Numbered from the stretch's first letter, positions 10,346 through 22,510 are shown. The stretch is 64,000 nucleotides of DNA from Perilla frutescens (GCA_026008535.1 BRKX01000007.1:53061001-53125000), one strand, 5' to 3'. Numbers and translations are program-made. Notes: generated by a model not told the origin, from the letters alone.

Positions 10346-10864
10346 CTGTTTGGCACACTAGCTCCCTTGGTTAATGTCATTCTTAAGGCTAATTCGAGGA
10401 CTACTAAAGCACTTTTCAACATTTCATAATCAAGAAAGCACACAACTTCGAAGATTTTGTTTCTTTAAAGCATGCATCAGGAATTTAAAACATCATAGTT
10501 GATCGTGACAACAGATACATTTCATTCATCTATATTGTCTAACTTCGGACCATTCATTCTTTTCTTTTGTCCAACTTCGGACCATTCATTCTTTTCTTTT
10601 ATCCAACTTCGGACCATTCTTTTCTTCTTTAACATGTTATCACGATTTAATTAACTCTTAAACTTCTTTAACTTCTTTCCTGACACAATCTATTAATAGA
10701 CCCCCATTCACATTACTCATACTTAAAAATCTTTAAAAGTACATACCTTAGGATCGGAGTCAAGCCGAGTAGCTGTCGTGAACACCCACCTACATTTCTG
10801 ATATATAAATCAATCACATACAGAAACGAGTCTACAGGAGCGTAGACCCGCTCTGATACCAATT
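10346..10864 (-). other. T1 leader region with 32-bp tandem repeat
   Basis: This is noncoding sequence homologous to B's leader (45840-46279). It contains a roughly 32-bp unit (AACTTCGGACCATTCATTCT plus T-rich filler) starting at about 10541, 10573 and 10605. B has a single copy near 46024. It ends in the primer-binding site. Confidence 0.7.
10850..10861 (-). other. T1 primer-binding site
   Basis: The minus strand reads TGGTATCAGAGC, complementary to the 3' end of plant initiator Met-tRNA. It starts 3 nt inside the 5' LTR edge. This fixes the element's orientation as minus. Confidence 0.9.
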
Positions 10865-13351
10865 TGTAACGCCCCAAACTACTCCATTTGGCCACGTCAC
10901 TTAACATACTTGTAACGCCCCAAACTACTCCGTTTGGCCACGTCTCTTAACAAATAATTCATTTACATGCATTGGCGTTCTCATAATAAATTTAGCGGAA
11001 GCTAAGGTCAAATTGCATAATGAGGTACAATGTCATAATTCCGGATATAAATTTTTCTTCCACAATTATAACATGCAACCTATCAAAATCTACCATGTCA
11101 CACAACATAGTATTTAACGGAAGCATAGAATAAACCCATCCACATCATTCATACAATCACCTAACCTATCGGGCTCATAGGTCTTAGACAACACACCCGT
11201 CTAGCACCCTAAATTAACAAACATAGAATAGGAATTTGACGACATATATATACACAATGTAGGCTCCTAGGTCAATCGACCTACCCTTAAAACATTAACA
11301 TAATATATCGAGTTAAACATAGCAATATCTCAAAAGATCGGGCTATTCCCATCTCCAATAATCATTGATCATAAAATAAAAGGATGATTAACGTAATAAT
11401 AATATCATGAGTACTTCAAAAGCACAAAAGAAAACACAAGTTTGTGGGGGTTCTCTTGTCTTCACAACGCTCCTACTCGTGCCTCGACTCCTCAACCTGA
11501 AATTCATTGAATGAATGGGGTGAGTATTTAACAACATACTCAGTGAGGAACACTGTAAAATAGTTATAGCCAATTGCACAAGTGAAAATATAACACATGG
11601 ATACTTCTTTTCTTTGTGGAGGCTAACCTCAACCCCGTAGGGTCCAAACATTATGATGCCCCCATTAATGAACATCTTTATCCCTGTAGGGATGCCCGCA
11701 GACATACTACCCCCACAGGGAGGACATTAATGAGTCTATTATCGATTATGAAGGATCTCTTTTGTCGACCCTGAAGGATCTCTGTTATGCCCCCGAAGGG
11801 TCTCTTTCATCTCTGGTCCGAAGACCCTTCATACTTATACAATCAAAGCACAACAATAACTATAACCTTACACGTGTTCATAGTTTAGAGTTACCCCACC
11901 TTATGAGACTCTTTCAAATCTTTCTCAACCTTGAAATACTCCTTTGCCGCCCACAAGTTGTCCACCTCGAGCCACAATACGTCACCTAGCACCTTTTTAA
12001 TTTCCTTTTTCATTTTAGATGTCGAGTTATACAATTAAATCATAATTTAGACCAAACTCATGTTATACTTTGCTTTAAGGTCTTCAAGCATATCCTTATA
12101 CACAATCATGGATATACAAACTCATATCATGATTTTGGACTCCAAAATACACATTAAAACTCTTTGAAGCATTTAATCGAACACGTTACGTGCACACATT
12201 TAAACCACATGATCAAGACTCAATTTAAATCCTTTAAATCCAACATTTAAAATAGAAACACCTTCATCCTAGAGCTCTAACATACATGAAAATTAACCCC
12301 ATACAACCCTCATAACACCTCCAAGCAACAATCAACATATCAAGGGAAATTACGGCAAACATCAAATCTTTAGCAACAATGAACCATAGGAATTCGATAT
12401 AACTTCACATATAGCTTCAACGAGGTAAATAAACCATTTTTTCAAGATATTTAAGCAAGAGGATCAATAGAATCGAAAACCCTAATTTTTGGGTATGAAT
12501 CCTAGATTCAAATCAACAAGAATGGAGCTTAATCATCAAGAGGAATGTGGTACTAGATTACCTTAGTTGATGATGGTAGAATTTCCTTCCAAAAGTTGAA
12601 GGATTTCTTGAGAGAGAGAGATGGAGGAAATCGCCCAAAAGAGAGAAGAAAATGAAGGTGAAATGAATAAGTGTGGTATTTATAGGTAGAAATTCGGAAG
12701 GAAAATCCCCGGACCCACGCGACCGCGCAGCCCCCGCGACTGCGCAACCATGCTCTTGGCCAACGCTCCCCGCGAGCGCGCAGCCCCGCACCGGCGCACG
12801 CCTCTCGCCCACCCCACCGGCACGCAGCCTCCCGCGGGCGCACACGGCCCCGCGGCCGCCCACCAGCCCGCGGGCGCGCGGTGTGCCAGTCTTAACTCCC
12901 TTTCATATTTCAACTCCCGGACATTTTCGACTCCATTTAACTTTAAATTTTTCGAAGTACTTTTAATAAACACCGAAAAAGCAGGGGGCGTTGCCCCTAG
13001 CCCCCATCGGGGCGCTTCGCCCTCTGAACCCCCGACTCGCTGACCGGGCAGCGAGACCCCCATCCGGCTCAGCATTGGGGTGCTCAAGGTATGGCAATCA
13101 TAAAATTAAATGCAATAACATTCATCCTTTAACACATAACTCGACACTTTAGTATTTAAAATTCAAACTGTATTATATACTCAGTATAATACCACTGTGT
13201 GCTATGACGTATAGGCTCGAGTGGAACAACCTGTATAAAACAACGGCATAATACAAACATACTCATATGATTAATATTCAAATAATATCAATTCAAAACC
13301 ATTTTCCAAAAATTATAATTCATACTTTAGAAAAAGGATCGGGGTATCACA
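10865..13351 (-). repeat. T1 5' LTR (right copy)
   Basis: The copy is 2487 bp long, starting TGTAACGCC (the 46-bp terminal unit is doubled: 10865-10910 and 10911 onward) and ending GGTATCACA. It carries the palindrome cluster at about 11630-11830, an intact stem-loop near 11520-11541, a GCGGAAGC box at 10995-11002, the CpG block at 12708-12885 and the GC-rich hairpin insert at about 12980-13070. It is followed by target-site copy AGTAC. Confidence 0.9.
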
Positions 13352-13356
13352 AGTAC

Positions 13357-13915
13357 CACAGAGAACTCCAGACAGCCCTCAATCGAGTTGGGAAAGAAAA
13401 GACATTGGTTGCTACAATCAACCGATATATTGAGGGAATGAACCTAGGCATCACCTGTGAAGTTGAGTTTAGGGACTTCACCAATATTGAGGCCATGATC
13501 CACTATGCCTCAATTGTAGAGCGGCAGCTTAGAGATGGCCGCAGGAGACCATCACAGTCTAGGCCAGTCTTCACAGCCCGCTCACCGTTTTGAGCAGTTT
13601 GCACCACCGCCTTCCCGCACACCTGAGTACAATTCACCTACACCGAACAGAGGTAATCCAAATCGAACAGTGCAGTTCAGTCAGTCTTCGAATAGTACTC
13701 TAGGGAGAGCATGTGACGTTCAATGTCACAAGTGCAGAGGTTGGGGACACTTCCAAACCCAGTGTCTGAACCGCCGAATTCTTTTCCTTACCGAGCAGAA
13801 TGAGTTGGAGTCAGCAAGTGAGGAGGAGCTCGATGAAGCAGAAGTGGAACGAGGTATTGAACAGCCCTTTAACTATCCACCTGTTGACGAGATTGAAGAT
13901 GAGAAGCTGAAGTAA
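13357..13915 (+). pseudogene. gag: Element A gag, C-terminal part with zinc knuckle
   Basis: The gag frame continues from 4225 (HRELQTALNRVGKEKTLV...), shifts frame between 13535 and 13590, and runs on to 13915. A CCHC zinc knuckle, CHKCRGWGHFQTQC (C-x2-C-x4-H-x4-C), is encoded at 13724-13765. This is the nucleocapsid RNA-binding motif. An acidic tail follows, rich in E and D. Confidence 0.85.
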
Positions 13916-14830
13916 GCCCATGTCAGTCTTGTTTTGATCCGAGCACTGAGCCTGATTCAAGAAGAGGATCAGAATGACCAGCGCGAGAACATCTTCTATG
14001 CTAGTTGTACTATCTAAGATAAGACATGCTCGCTCATCATTGACAGTGGTAGCATCATGAACGCGATCAGCTAGTACGCAGTATGGAAGTTGAATCTCAT
14101 TCTACAAAAAAACACCCCAAGCCGTACCGTTTGCAGTGGCTGACTGATCGAGGAGAAATCCGTGTTGGATATCAGGTAAGTGTTACTTTCTTTCTTAGTC
14201 TATTTGTTGATACTGTACTTTGTGATGTCATCCCTATGGAGGCATCGCATATATTGTTTGGCCATCCGTGGCAGTTTGACAGGAAGGTGATTCATGATAG
14301 ATTCGCCAACACTTATACTGTGACCCGAGATGGACGGTCACCAGAATGTGGCCATTGATGCTTAAGGATGTCAATGAAGATCAAATGAGAATGCAGGAGA
14401 AATTCAGAGAGGAGAAGGAGAAACGGGTTAAGAGTAAGTCCCCAGCCCCACTAGGCCAACAGTTGGCTGACCCTAAGACCACCAAGGGGTCGTCATCCAC
14501 TTCCAAGGGTGCAACTAAGGTTGCCCATGTGGCCATTTTGGATCCTTCCAGTGGATCCAGTTCAGATACAGTGCACAGAAACTTGTTTATCAGTGCAAAA
14601 GGAGTACAAAAAGCCGTTAAAGCTGGTATGCCTATAGTTCTACTTACTTTTAAGGCTAATGATACTTCTGATACTATTGTTCCTTCTATTTTGTCGCCTC
14701 TGATAGATGAATTCAAGGATGTATTCCTAGAGAAGATACTGAGTGGTCTATCGCTAATTCGAGGAATTGAGCACAAGATCAACTTCCAACTGGGAGCAGT
14801 CCTCCCAAACTGACCAGCCTACTATTCCAG
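13916..14830 (+). pseudogene. pol: Element A protease and linker to RT
   Basis: The reading frame is broken by stops and shifts. A retropepsin active site is visible as LIIDSGS, with the Asp codon at 14042-14044. Downstream, VTFFLSLFVDTVLCDVIPM and ILFGHPWQFDRKVIHD (14250-14310) match the end of the gypsy protease domain of CRM-like elements. The 14346-14813 frame covers the linker with RNLFISAKGVQKAVKAG, which is shared with element D (29219-29450). Confidence 0.8.
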
Positions 14831-15560
14831 CCCCGAGGAGATGAAAGAGATAGATCGTCAAGTCAAAGAGTTGCTGGAGAAGAAGCAGATCAGAGAAATC
14901 TTGTCACTGTGCGTAGTACCCGTCATTCTCGTGCGGAAGAAGAACAATGAGTGGCGCATGTGCATGGACTGCTGCACTATTAATAAGATAACGGTAAAGT
15001 ATCACTTCCCTATTCCTCATCTAGATAACATATTAGATGAACTGTCTAGAGCATCTGTCTTGGCTAAAATTGATTTACGTTCTGGCCATTTCCAAGTGCA
15101 TATGAGTGAAGGGGATGAATGGAAGACTGTGTTCAAAACGAAGCATGGGTTGTACGAATGGCTTGTCATGGCATTTGGGCTTACCAACACCCCTAGTACA
15201 TTGATGCATCTAATGAACCATATCTTGATGGATGTGATTGGAAAATATGTTTTGGTCTACTTTGATGACATCCTCATTTACAGTACTTGCATTCCTAATC
15301 ATGTTAGACATCTTAGGCGTGTTTTTGAAGTGCTGCGTGATGCAAAATTATATGCTAATTTGTCTAACTGTACCTTTTTCATGAATGAGGTTGTTTTTCT
15401 TGGTTTTGTGGTGAGTAGTCTTGGAGTTGAGGTAGATAGGTCGAAGGTTAAGGCCATTGAGGAGTGGCCCATGCCAAAAACCTGTGCTGAGGTTTGATCA
15501 TTTCATGGCTCAACTGGTTTCTATCACCGTTTTGTGTGAAACTTTTCTAGTATAGCCGCT
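14831..15560 (+). pseudogene. pol: Element A reverse transcriptase
   Basis: A 218-residue open stretch (14841-15497) encodes RT with WRMCMDCCTINKITVKYHFP, KIDLRSGHFQ, LVMAFGLTNTPS and the active site YFDDILIY (15258-15281). An in-frame TGA at 15496 and further stops to 15572 break the thumb. It is closely related in sequence to RT of D (28382-28882), which supports one family. Confidence 0.88.
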
Positions 15561-15572
15561 CCATTAACTTAG

Positions 15573-16050
15573 TTGAGTCGTAAGGATAGGAAATTTGAGT
15601 GGGATAAAGCCCAAGAGCATGCTTTTAATCTGTTGACATTGAAATTATGTAATGCTCCTATTTTGGCTTTACCTGATTATGATAAAATGTTTGAGATTGA
15701 GTGCGATGCCTCTAGTATAGGCATTTGTGCTGTTTTGTCACAGGAAAATAAGCATGTCTCGTTCTTCAGCAAAAAGCTCAATAGCGCAGCATTGCGGTAT
15801 TCCACCTATGATAAGGAGCTTTAGGCACTGAAGAGGTCATTGGAGACGTGGCAGCAGTACCTGCGCCTGAGGGAGTTCGTGGTTCATATGGATCACGAGT
15901 CATTCAAGCATTTGAAGGGACATTAGAGCTTGAACTCGCGCCATGCTCAATAGGTGGAGTTTATAGAGTTGTTCTCTTATGTGATCAAGTACAAAAAGGG
16001 AGAGGAGAATGTGGTTGCTGATGCACTCTCCCGCAGGTACGCACTGATAT
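15573..16050 (+). pseudogene. pol: Element A RNase H
   Basis: The frame 15573-15824 gives FEIECDASSIGICAVLSQ and STYDKEL (first Asp and Glu of RNase H). It then meets a TAG and continues through HMDHESFKHL and VVADALSRR (to about 16036) with two more nonsense codons. This is the standard Ty3/gypsy RNase H order between RT and integrase. Confidence 0.82.
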
Positions 16051-16777
16051 CTGTTATGCATGCACAGTGTCTAGGTCTTGAGCATGTTAAGATTCTTTAT
16101 GCTTCTGATCCGTTCTTTGGACCTACTTTTGCATCTTGTGTTGGTAAATCACGTGTTGTGGATTCATATTACATTGTTGATGGATTTCTATTTAAGGATA
16201 CAAAATTGTGCGTGCCTGATTGTTCTATACGAGAGTTGTTTATTTTGGAGTTGCATGCTGGGGGTCTTATGGGTCATTTTGGTGTCAATAAGACGTTAGA
16301 TCTTTTGCATGAGCATTTTTATTGCCCTCGCATGAAAAGAGATGTTAGATGTATTACATGTAGGAAGGCTAAATACACATCGAGTCCGTTTGGTCTTTAT
16401 ACTCTTTTACCAGTGCCATCTGCTCCTTGGGTAGATATTTCCATGGACTTTATTTTAGGTTTGCCTCGATCAAAATCTGGTAAAGACTCTGTGTTTGTGG
16501 TTGTTGATCGTTTCTCCAAAATGTCTCATTTTATTGCATGCAAAAAGACTGATGATGTTGTTAATATTGCAAATCTGTTTTTCCGTGAGGTAGTCCGTTT
16601 GCATGGGACTCAAAATTCTTGGGACATTTTTGGAGAGTTTTGTGGGGAAAGTTGGGTACTAAACTGTTATTTTCTACTGCATGTCATCCACAGACGGATG
16701 GTCAGACTGAGGTAGTAAATAGGACGTTGGGTACTCTTTTACATGCATCAGTGAAGAATAATCTAAAATCGTGGAAA
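16051..16777 (+). pseudogene. pol: Element A integrase, N-terminal zinc finger and core (interrupted)
   Basis: The open frame 15954-16715 contains the HHCC finger (HAGGLMGHFG ... CITCRKAK) and the start of the DDE core (DISMDFILGLPRSKSGKDSV). Compared with D, about five residues before CITC are missing. After HGTQNSW the frame shifts, so the second Asp is lost from frame. Homology resumes out of frame to the LKSWKE-equivalent codons at 16761-16780, where C1 is inserted. It continues at 49473. Confidence 0.82.
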
Positions 16778-16782
16778 GAACG

Positions 16783-17741
16783 TGAAGTTACATAAACTGG
16801 GCTGTCATGTTCATTATCATGTACTTGAACATTATCGTGAACATGTATGGTCAGAATATAAAAACTTAAACAAATAATGAACACGAGTTTGGTAACCCTG
16901 TTCGATCAACTGATCTACGTCAGGGGGACTTATCAAGTCGGTGAGAAATAATTTACTACTCCATTGAATGGTTACAAAGGTTATTACACGAAGACTCTCG
17001 TCACTCGACCCCTTTCCTACCCGATTCAACCTCTTTCACTAAATTGAATTGTGAGCTCCCCTCACAACCTAGAATCCCTCTAGTTCCCACAGAAAATTTC
17101 TTCTGAGACTCCTCTAAGTGTGTATGAAAGTGAGCTTCAAACATAGACTATAAACACAATGATCTAACCGATCAAACCTAGTCTACCCAAATACTATATG
17201 CTTCGAATGTGAAGTCTTTTAACTCTCAGCCCTTTAGTGTATTCATAAAAGCTAGTGTCACCTAATCTAGTCTGATTCCCATATTATTTATAAACAACAG
17301 CTATAGCCTTAACAAGGTAATCAGAAGTCCTACTTTAACTAGGATTCAACAAGGAAATAATTTCCATAATTAAATCGGACTTTCCTAGTTTAGATGTCTT
17401 CCTTGAATAGAACTCCTTCTTTCCTTCTTGATCTTCAACACGAACAAGGTAGCTTCTATTATGAAACGTCCATCTTGAATCTGCAGTACCAGCTCTTTGA
17501 TTCCAACATGATACGTCTCTTGTAAACTCATTGGACAACCATGTACATGATCATGTTCCTGAACATGACTAAGTACATGTCTTGATCTTCAATAAGATTG
17601 ACGGCGGAATGTTCACAGAAATGTCCAGAACATGTTATTCGAACATGAATAACAAAAACCTTTTTGTGTTCTTTTAAAATTGCCATAATATCTAAACAGA
17701 TAATGACAATCTCGAACACCTTAGTGCAGATGGCACTAACA
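16783..17741 (-). repeat. C1 3' LTR
   Basis: The copy is 959 bp long. On the plus strand it begins TGAAGTTACATAAACTGG and ends TGGCACTAACA. It matches the split 5' LTR at 30355-31094 and 49276-49472. Predicted short peptides inside are not genes. Confidence 0.9.
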
Positions 17742-18180
17742 ATCTCCCCATTTTTGTCTTTATCTGGTTACAAATCAGCTCCATATTTTAAAATAACACA
17801 ACCCTTGAACTGTAGGATCATGTACTTAAAAACATACTTGAATGTTTTGAAGAACATCATATGATTCAGCTGTGTTTCACTTTCTTATCAGCTTATACAT
17901 GCTCTGCTATATTGCTTTTTTCTTTTATATTTTTATCTTTTGATAGCAGTTTCAATTTTTTTTTAGCAGATATGAATCATATAGGGAAGAATAATCTGTT
18001 CCATAACAAAATAGCTAATACAAGCTATTAAAGCAAAAACAAAATACCTTTCAAAACATGATGCAAGATAAGTAGAACAGAAAACTATAAAAAAACTTAG
18101 AAAAACTTATATTGCATTACTCCCCCTATTTGCCACCGAGAAAGGCAAAGGAGTAATAACCAGCAACTACTCGGATTTTT
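17742..18180 (-). other. C1 polypurine tract and 3' noncoding region
   Basis: Adjacent to the LTR the minus strand reads AAATGGGGAGAT, a purine tract. The remainder is AT-rich without a supported gene. A second purine-rich run, AGGGGGAGTAATGC on the minus strand, lies near 18115-18129; repeated purine tracts near the 3' LTR are known in Sireviruses. Confidence 0.6.
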
Positions 18181-20521
18181 CAGATCCTCTTTCTACTTCA
18201 GAACCTTCTTCTTCTTCTTCAGCCTCTGTCTCTTCATCAGCCTCTTCTTCTGTCTCAGCTTCCTTTTCGTCATCAACTTCATCTTCAGCAGCCTCCTGCT
18301 CTTCTTCATGAGTTTCTTCTGTTGTCTCTTCTTGGAAAACTTCAGCTTCCTTCTCCTATACTGCAGTCTGTGCTTTTCCTCACTTGGCTGCTGGAGTAGG
18401 CTTCTTCTGAGCACCAGCTTCGGCAGTACTTGCAAGCTTGTGCAAGTTAGGAATATTCTCAGGAACATCTGCTGCTAGGGAGGCAAACTATTCTCCTGAT
18501 GAAAGATCAGCAATCATTGCTTGAATCTTCATCTTCTCAAAAGTATGCTAAAAAATCAGACGAGCATGAAACTCCAAGCTTCTCTCTAGAAACTTCAGCA
18601 CAGCACCCTTTGGAGATGATTCCTTAACAGTATCATCCATTCTTTTCTTGGATGACAGGTACTTCTTGAACTGGAGATGAAGGTGAGGATCTCCTATCTC
18701 AGGAGTAACCTTGAACACGAGACGCTTGTTGAGACGAACAAATTTATCTTTCTTTGAAGAGATATTCTTCTTTTGTTGCTTGATGAGGCTGTATATCAGT
18801 GAAGGATAGTATAGATGTCCCTTGACCACTGTAGATTCAGCACTTCTAATGATCTTGCCGAACACAAACTCACCATAATTGAACTGCTTTCCAGTTCCAA
18901 GGTGATATAGAAACTTCTCTTGAGCTTTATTTACTGCTGCTCTGTGCTTTATGGTTAACTAGTTGTAGATTAGAATTCTGAACAGAGCACCATACTTGTG
19001 AGTCAGCTTAGAAGTTAGAATAGTCTGCGGATGCGATGGCTATTTGTTGTAGATGCCCTGGGTGAGTTCCTCAGCAACCATCCCCCCAGTCATCAATCTC
19101 CTTGTACTCCCCCTCAGATACACATCCTAAAAAATCATTAATGAGATCTGGCGAAAACTGTAGCATCTCTCCTCTAACAAACACTTTCTAAAAATCTTCA
19201 GAATCTAGATCATCAATCTCTTTGGTTAGATTACAGTAGAACTCAGTAACAACCTTGAGAACAAACTCTTGAACCTTTTACACTGTCCCAAGTAAACCAG
19301 CTTGCTCTAGCAAGGTATACACTCCAGTAACTAATAGTGTATCCTTATCCACCTTCTTCTCAGAGATCATAGACCTCTACTTCACTTTTTCTCATAATTC
19401 AACATGTTTGCAAGACCGAAAGATTGTTTGTTTTGCAATATCTGGAACATGGACAATCTGATTGTGAGCTTCAGACTCATGTTCACTAGATTGTGAGTGA
19501 ACATCTCCAGGTACATCTTTTGGCTGTGCAGCTTTCTTGGCCTTCTTGGAAGGACCAGTTGATTCAACGACTTTCCTCTTCTTTGTTGATGCAGCAGTGG
19601 ATGGTGGAGTGGCAGACGCTCGACTTCTGGTCACAGGAGTTCTTTAAACCAACTGCACCACAGCATTAGAAGCCTTCTTCCTTGGTGTTTTCTTCTTGAC
19701 CGGTGATCTCGCAAATGGATCATATTGAGCAGATGCAAGCAATTTTTCCTGTTGTGAAACAGGAGTCTTCTCAGCAGATTCAGAGGATGAACTCTGAACG
19801 GCTTCTTTCTCTGTTGAATCAGCAACTAATGGTCTGTGAATGACCTTCTTCTTTCCTTTTACAAGAGCAGCAACTATGGCTTTCATCTTCAAGCTTAAGG
19901 GAATATTAACTTCCCTATCTCCATCATCACCTTCTGTAATAGAAGGTTGAACAGGTGACTTCAGCATAACACTAGCTGAAGTAGATGTCTCAGCAGTGCT
20001 CTTCTCTGCAACATGTTTAGGCACATCTGAAGGCTTAACTTGATCATCAGCAACAGATCTCTTCTCTTTCTGAAGGGCTAGGGCAACAGGTGCTGTGACG
20101 ATCTTCTTTGATGAAGGGCTGTACTCTTCTTGGATTTCTTGACTGTAGTTCCTTTTGTTCTTGTCTTCTTTCTGTTGATATCGTATGACTTCGCAGCTTC
20201 CTTCAAAAAAACATCGATTGACAGACTTTGGGTCTTTAATTTCTTCACAGAAGAAGTAATTTCTTGCTCTTCTGTCTCCAAATCTTTTTCATCATCGTCT
20301 CCATGGAATGTCTCGATCAGATCTTTTATATCTTTGCTTGAAGATTCATCGCGAAGTTCTCTCTGAACAGGTTTTTTATATGTTGATTCACCTCGAACCT
20401 GCCTGTCGAACTCATCTTCTTCGTAGAACTGGTCTTGAGGTTTGGAATATGTAACTTTTTCGTACCTCATTCTAGGCTTCACAACTTTCTTAGGATGGAT
20501 AAGTTTTCTTTTTGGAGCCAT
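18181..20521 (-). pseudogene. C1 accessory 3' ORF, 'putative plant transposon protein'-like
   Basis: About 780 codons in the same sense as pol, downstream of RNase H. The start ATG at 20521 opens MAPKRKLIHPKKVV, a lysine-rich N-terminus. Frames then run 20521-20078, 20024-19644, 19634-19392, about 19380-18870, 18865-18548 and on to about 18181, joined across stops and shifts. The middle (about 19270-18560) has VTEFYCNLTKEIDD, VFVRGEMLQFSPDLIN and HKYGALFRILI, resembling the Pfam 'putative plant transposon protein' domain (PF20167, from memory). The C-terminus is a long Glu-rich run. Flanking parts are rich in K, S and E with nuclear-signal-like KKKTPRKK. Sireviruses commonly carry an extra ORF here, often called env-like; I see no signal peptide or membrane span. 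Function unknown. Confidence 0.7.
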
Positions 20522-20918
20522 TGAACAATATATGGGTATATGAAGAAATTACACAGAAAGAAAAACAATGGCAAATAAGGGAGAAAACTCAGAAAACTCA
20601 GAGGTTTTATCGAGAGAGAAGGATTTTTTATTTCAGAATTTTAAAAAGTAGACGATCTCTCTAAATAGCTAAACATATATATAAAAGAGTATTTCGTTCT
20701 CAGGTTTCTATTAGACTAAGAAATCGGAGGGTAATCCCGGAAAATCAGAGATGATGATAGCACGTTAGAACTTGCTGTTGCCAAAGATGTACGCAAAGTT
20801 TGAATCATGATCATGTACATCTATAGGAACATTTATGGGAATGTTCAGTCCCTTTGTTTAGGAATGGTTCTTTCCTGCTGAGTGTGAAATAGACACACTC
20901 ATACCCCTCTTCTTGGTT
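20522..20918 (-). promoter_or_regulatory. Spacer with TATA-like box upstream of the accessory ORF
   Basis: This is the gap between the RNase H stop and the accessory ATG. On the minus strand, CTTTTATATATATG (20674-20687) lies about 165 bp upstream of the ATG. A pyrimidine-rich leader-like stretch follows (CTTCTCTCTCGAT). The same arrangement is kept in C2 at 54123-54600. It could be an internal promoter. Evidence is motif and conservation only. Confidence 0.45.
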
Positions 20919-21690
20919 TTATAGGACCAAGCACACCCCAAGGGATGCTCCGAGTTTCTCAAATCGAGCTATATCCAATCCCTTGGTGAACAAATTAGCT
21001 AGTTGATCTTCTGTCTTCATGTGTTTATTCTTTAACACTTCTTCTTCAACAAAATCTCTGATGAAGTGATTTCTGATGTCTATATGTTTGGTCCTCGAAT
21101 GCAGCACTAGATTCTTTGAGATGTTGATAGCACTCATGTTATCACAGTACAGAATATAAGTATCATGACTGACTTCATAGTTTTTCACCATCTGCATCAT
21201 CCAGATGATCTGAGTAGAGCTGCTCCCTGCTGCAATGTATTCTGCTTCTGATGTAGATAGAGATATGCAGTTCTGCTTCTTACTGAACCAGGAAACACCA
21301 TTGTTTCCTAAAAAGAAACAAGCTCCTGAAGTGCTTTTTATATCATCTGGAGATCTAGCCCAATCAGCATCACAGTATGCAGTAATACTTGCGTTTGTAT
21401 CTGAAGTATACCACAAACCATAATCATTAGTACCATTGATGTACTTGATGATGTTCTTAACAGCCTTCATGTGACTCTCCTTAGGATAGGACTGATATCT
21501 AGTATACACTCCCACACTGTATGCTATATCTGGCCTGCTTGCAGTGAGATATAGGAGACTTCCAATCATGCTTCTGTAGAGAGTTTGATCAACATCAGTT
21601 CCTGCATCATCTTTTCCAATCTTGACTGTAATGCTGATAGGAGTTCGTTTGTGCTTTGAATTTTCAAGCTCAAAGTTCTTTACCAAGATT
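20919..21690 (-). pseudogene. pol: C1 RNase H and RT C-terminus
   Basis: A 255-codon frame with LYRSMIGSLLYLTASRPDIAY, then YCDADWARSPDDIKSTSGAC, STSEAEYIAAGS, YCDNMSAI and HSRTKHIDIRNHF, the complete copia RNase H series with its Asp, Glu and Asp positions. It ends GLDIARFEKLGASLGVCLVL near 20919. It is separated from the RT frame by nonsense codons at about 21705 (CAA to TAA) and 21740 (CAG to TAG). Confidence 0.88.
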
Positions 21691-22510
21691 CTAGCATACT
21701 TGGATTAAGAGATGAATATCCCTTCTTCTGACTGCTTTATCTAAAGTCCAATGAAATATTTAAGATCTCCAATAAGGTTCATCGCAAATTCAGTTTCCAT
21801 GTCTCTGATGAAGTCCTTGACCATCTTATTAGACACTGATCCAAACACTATATCATCCACATATACTTGTACCACAATTACTTGTGATTTTTCTTTCCTG
21901 ATGAACAGAGTTCTGTCTTCTCCTTCTCTGTTGTATCCTTTGCTTACTAGGTATGTAGCCAGTCTTTCATACCATGCCCGAGGAGCTTGCTTTAAGCCAT
22001 ATAAAGCCTTCTTTAGTTTGAACACAAACTCTGGATGATGTGGATCTTCAAATCCTTTAGGCTGTGCAACAAATACATTATTCTTCAGGAATCCATTCAC
22101 AAAAGAACTCTTAACATCCATCCTGTACAGTTTGAACTAATGCATGCCATAGCTAGAAGAAGTCTGACTGATTCAATCCTTGTGACTGGAGCAAATTTTT
22201 CATCAAAATGAATGTCTTCTATTTGAGAATAACCTTAAGCAACCAGTCTAGCTTTGCTTCTTGTAATATTTCAAGCTTCATCAGTCTTGTTCTTGAAAAT
22301 CCACTTGGTTCCAACAATTTTGACTCCTTCAGGTCTCTGCACCAGATCCCAAACATCATTCTTCTTGAACTGTAGAAGTTCTTCCTGCATAGCTTCTCTC
22401 CAGTGGTCATCTTTAAGAGTTTCTTGGATGTTTTTTGGTTTAATCTTGGAGATGAAACAGACATAGTATATCTCATCATGCATCCTCTTTCTTAGTTTGC
22501 TTCTGGTCAT
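21691..22510 (-). pseudogene. pol: C1 reverse transcriptase
   Basis: Frames 22510-22271 (DDHWREAMQEELLQFKKNDVW) and 22121-21741 (MDVKSSFVNGFL, YGLKQAPRAWYERL, VQVYVDDIVFGS) make up the copia RT. The YVDD active site is at 21852-21863. A stretch at about 22130-22270 is broken by stops. The closest copy is C2 at 55413-56160. Confidence 0.88.

Larger units (their letters stand above)
4226..13351 (-). mobile_element. Element T1: Tekay-type chromovirus (Ty3/gypsy), internally deleted
   Basis: This is a complete-ended minus-strand LTR element flanked by AGTAC (4221-4225 and 13352-13356). Its LTRs are 4226-6737 (3' LTR) and 10865-13351 (5' LTR). It has a primer-binding site at 10850-10861 and a purine tract at 6738-6757. 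From 10.35 kb down to 6.74 kb the internal region encodes part of the protease, RT, RNase H, the integrase C-terminus and a chromodomain. Gag and the protease DSG motif are deleted, and the integrase core is missing or replaced. The Tekay assignment rests on the protease (GMDWLSGNHA), the integrase tail (VFHVSLLRRYV) and the chromodomain motif. It cannot be autonomous. Confidence 0.9.

Noticed and set aside
16078..16299. Alternative-frame peptide over A integrase
   Set aside because: Shadow of the real integrase frame; similarly 27736-27975 over D.
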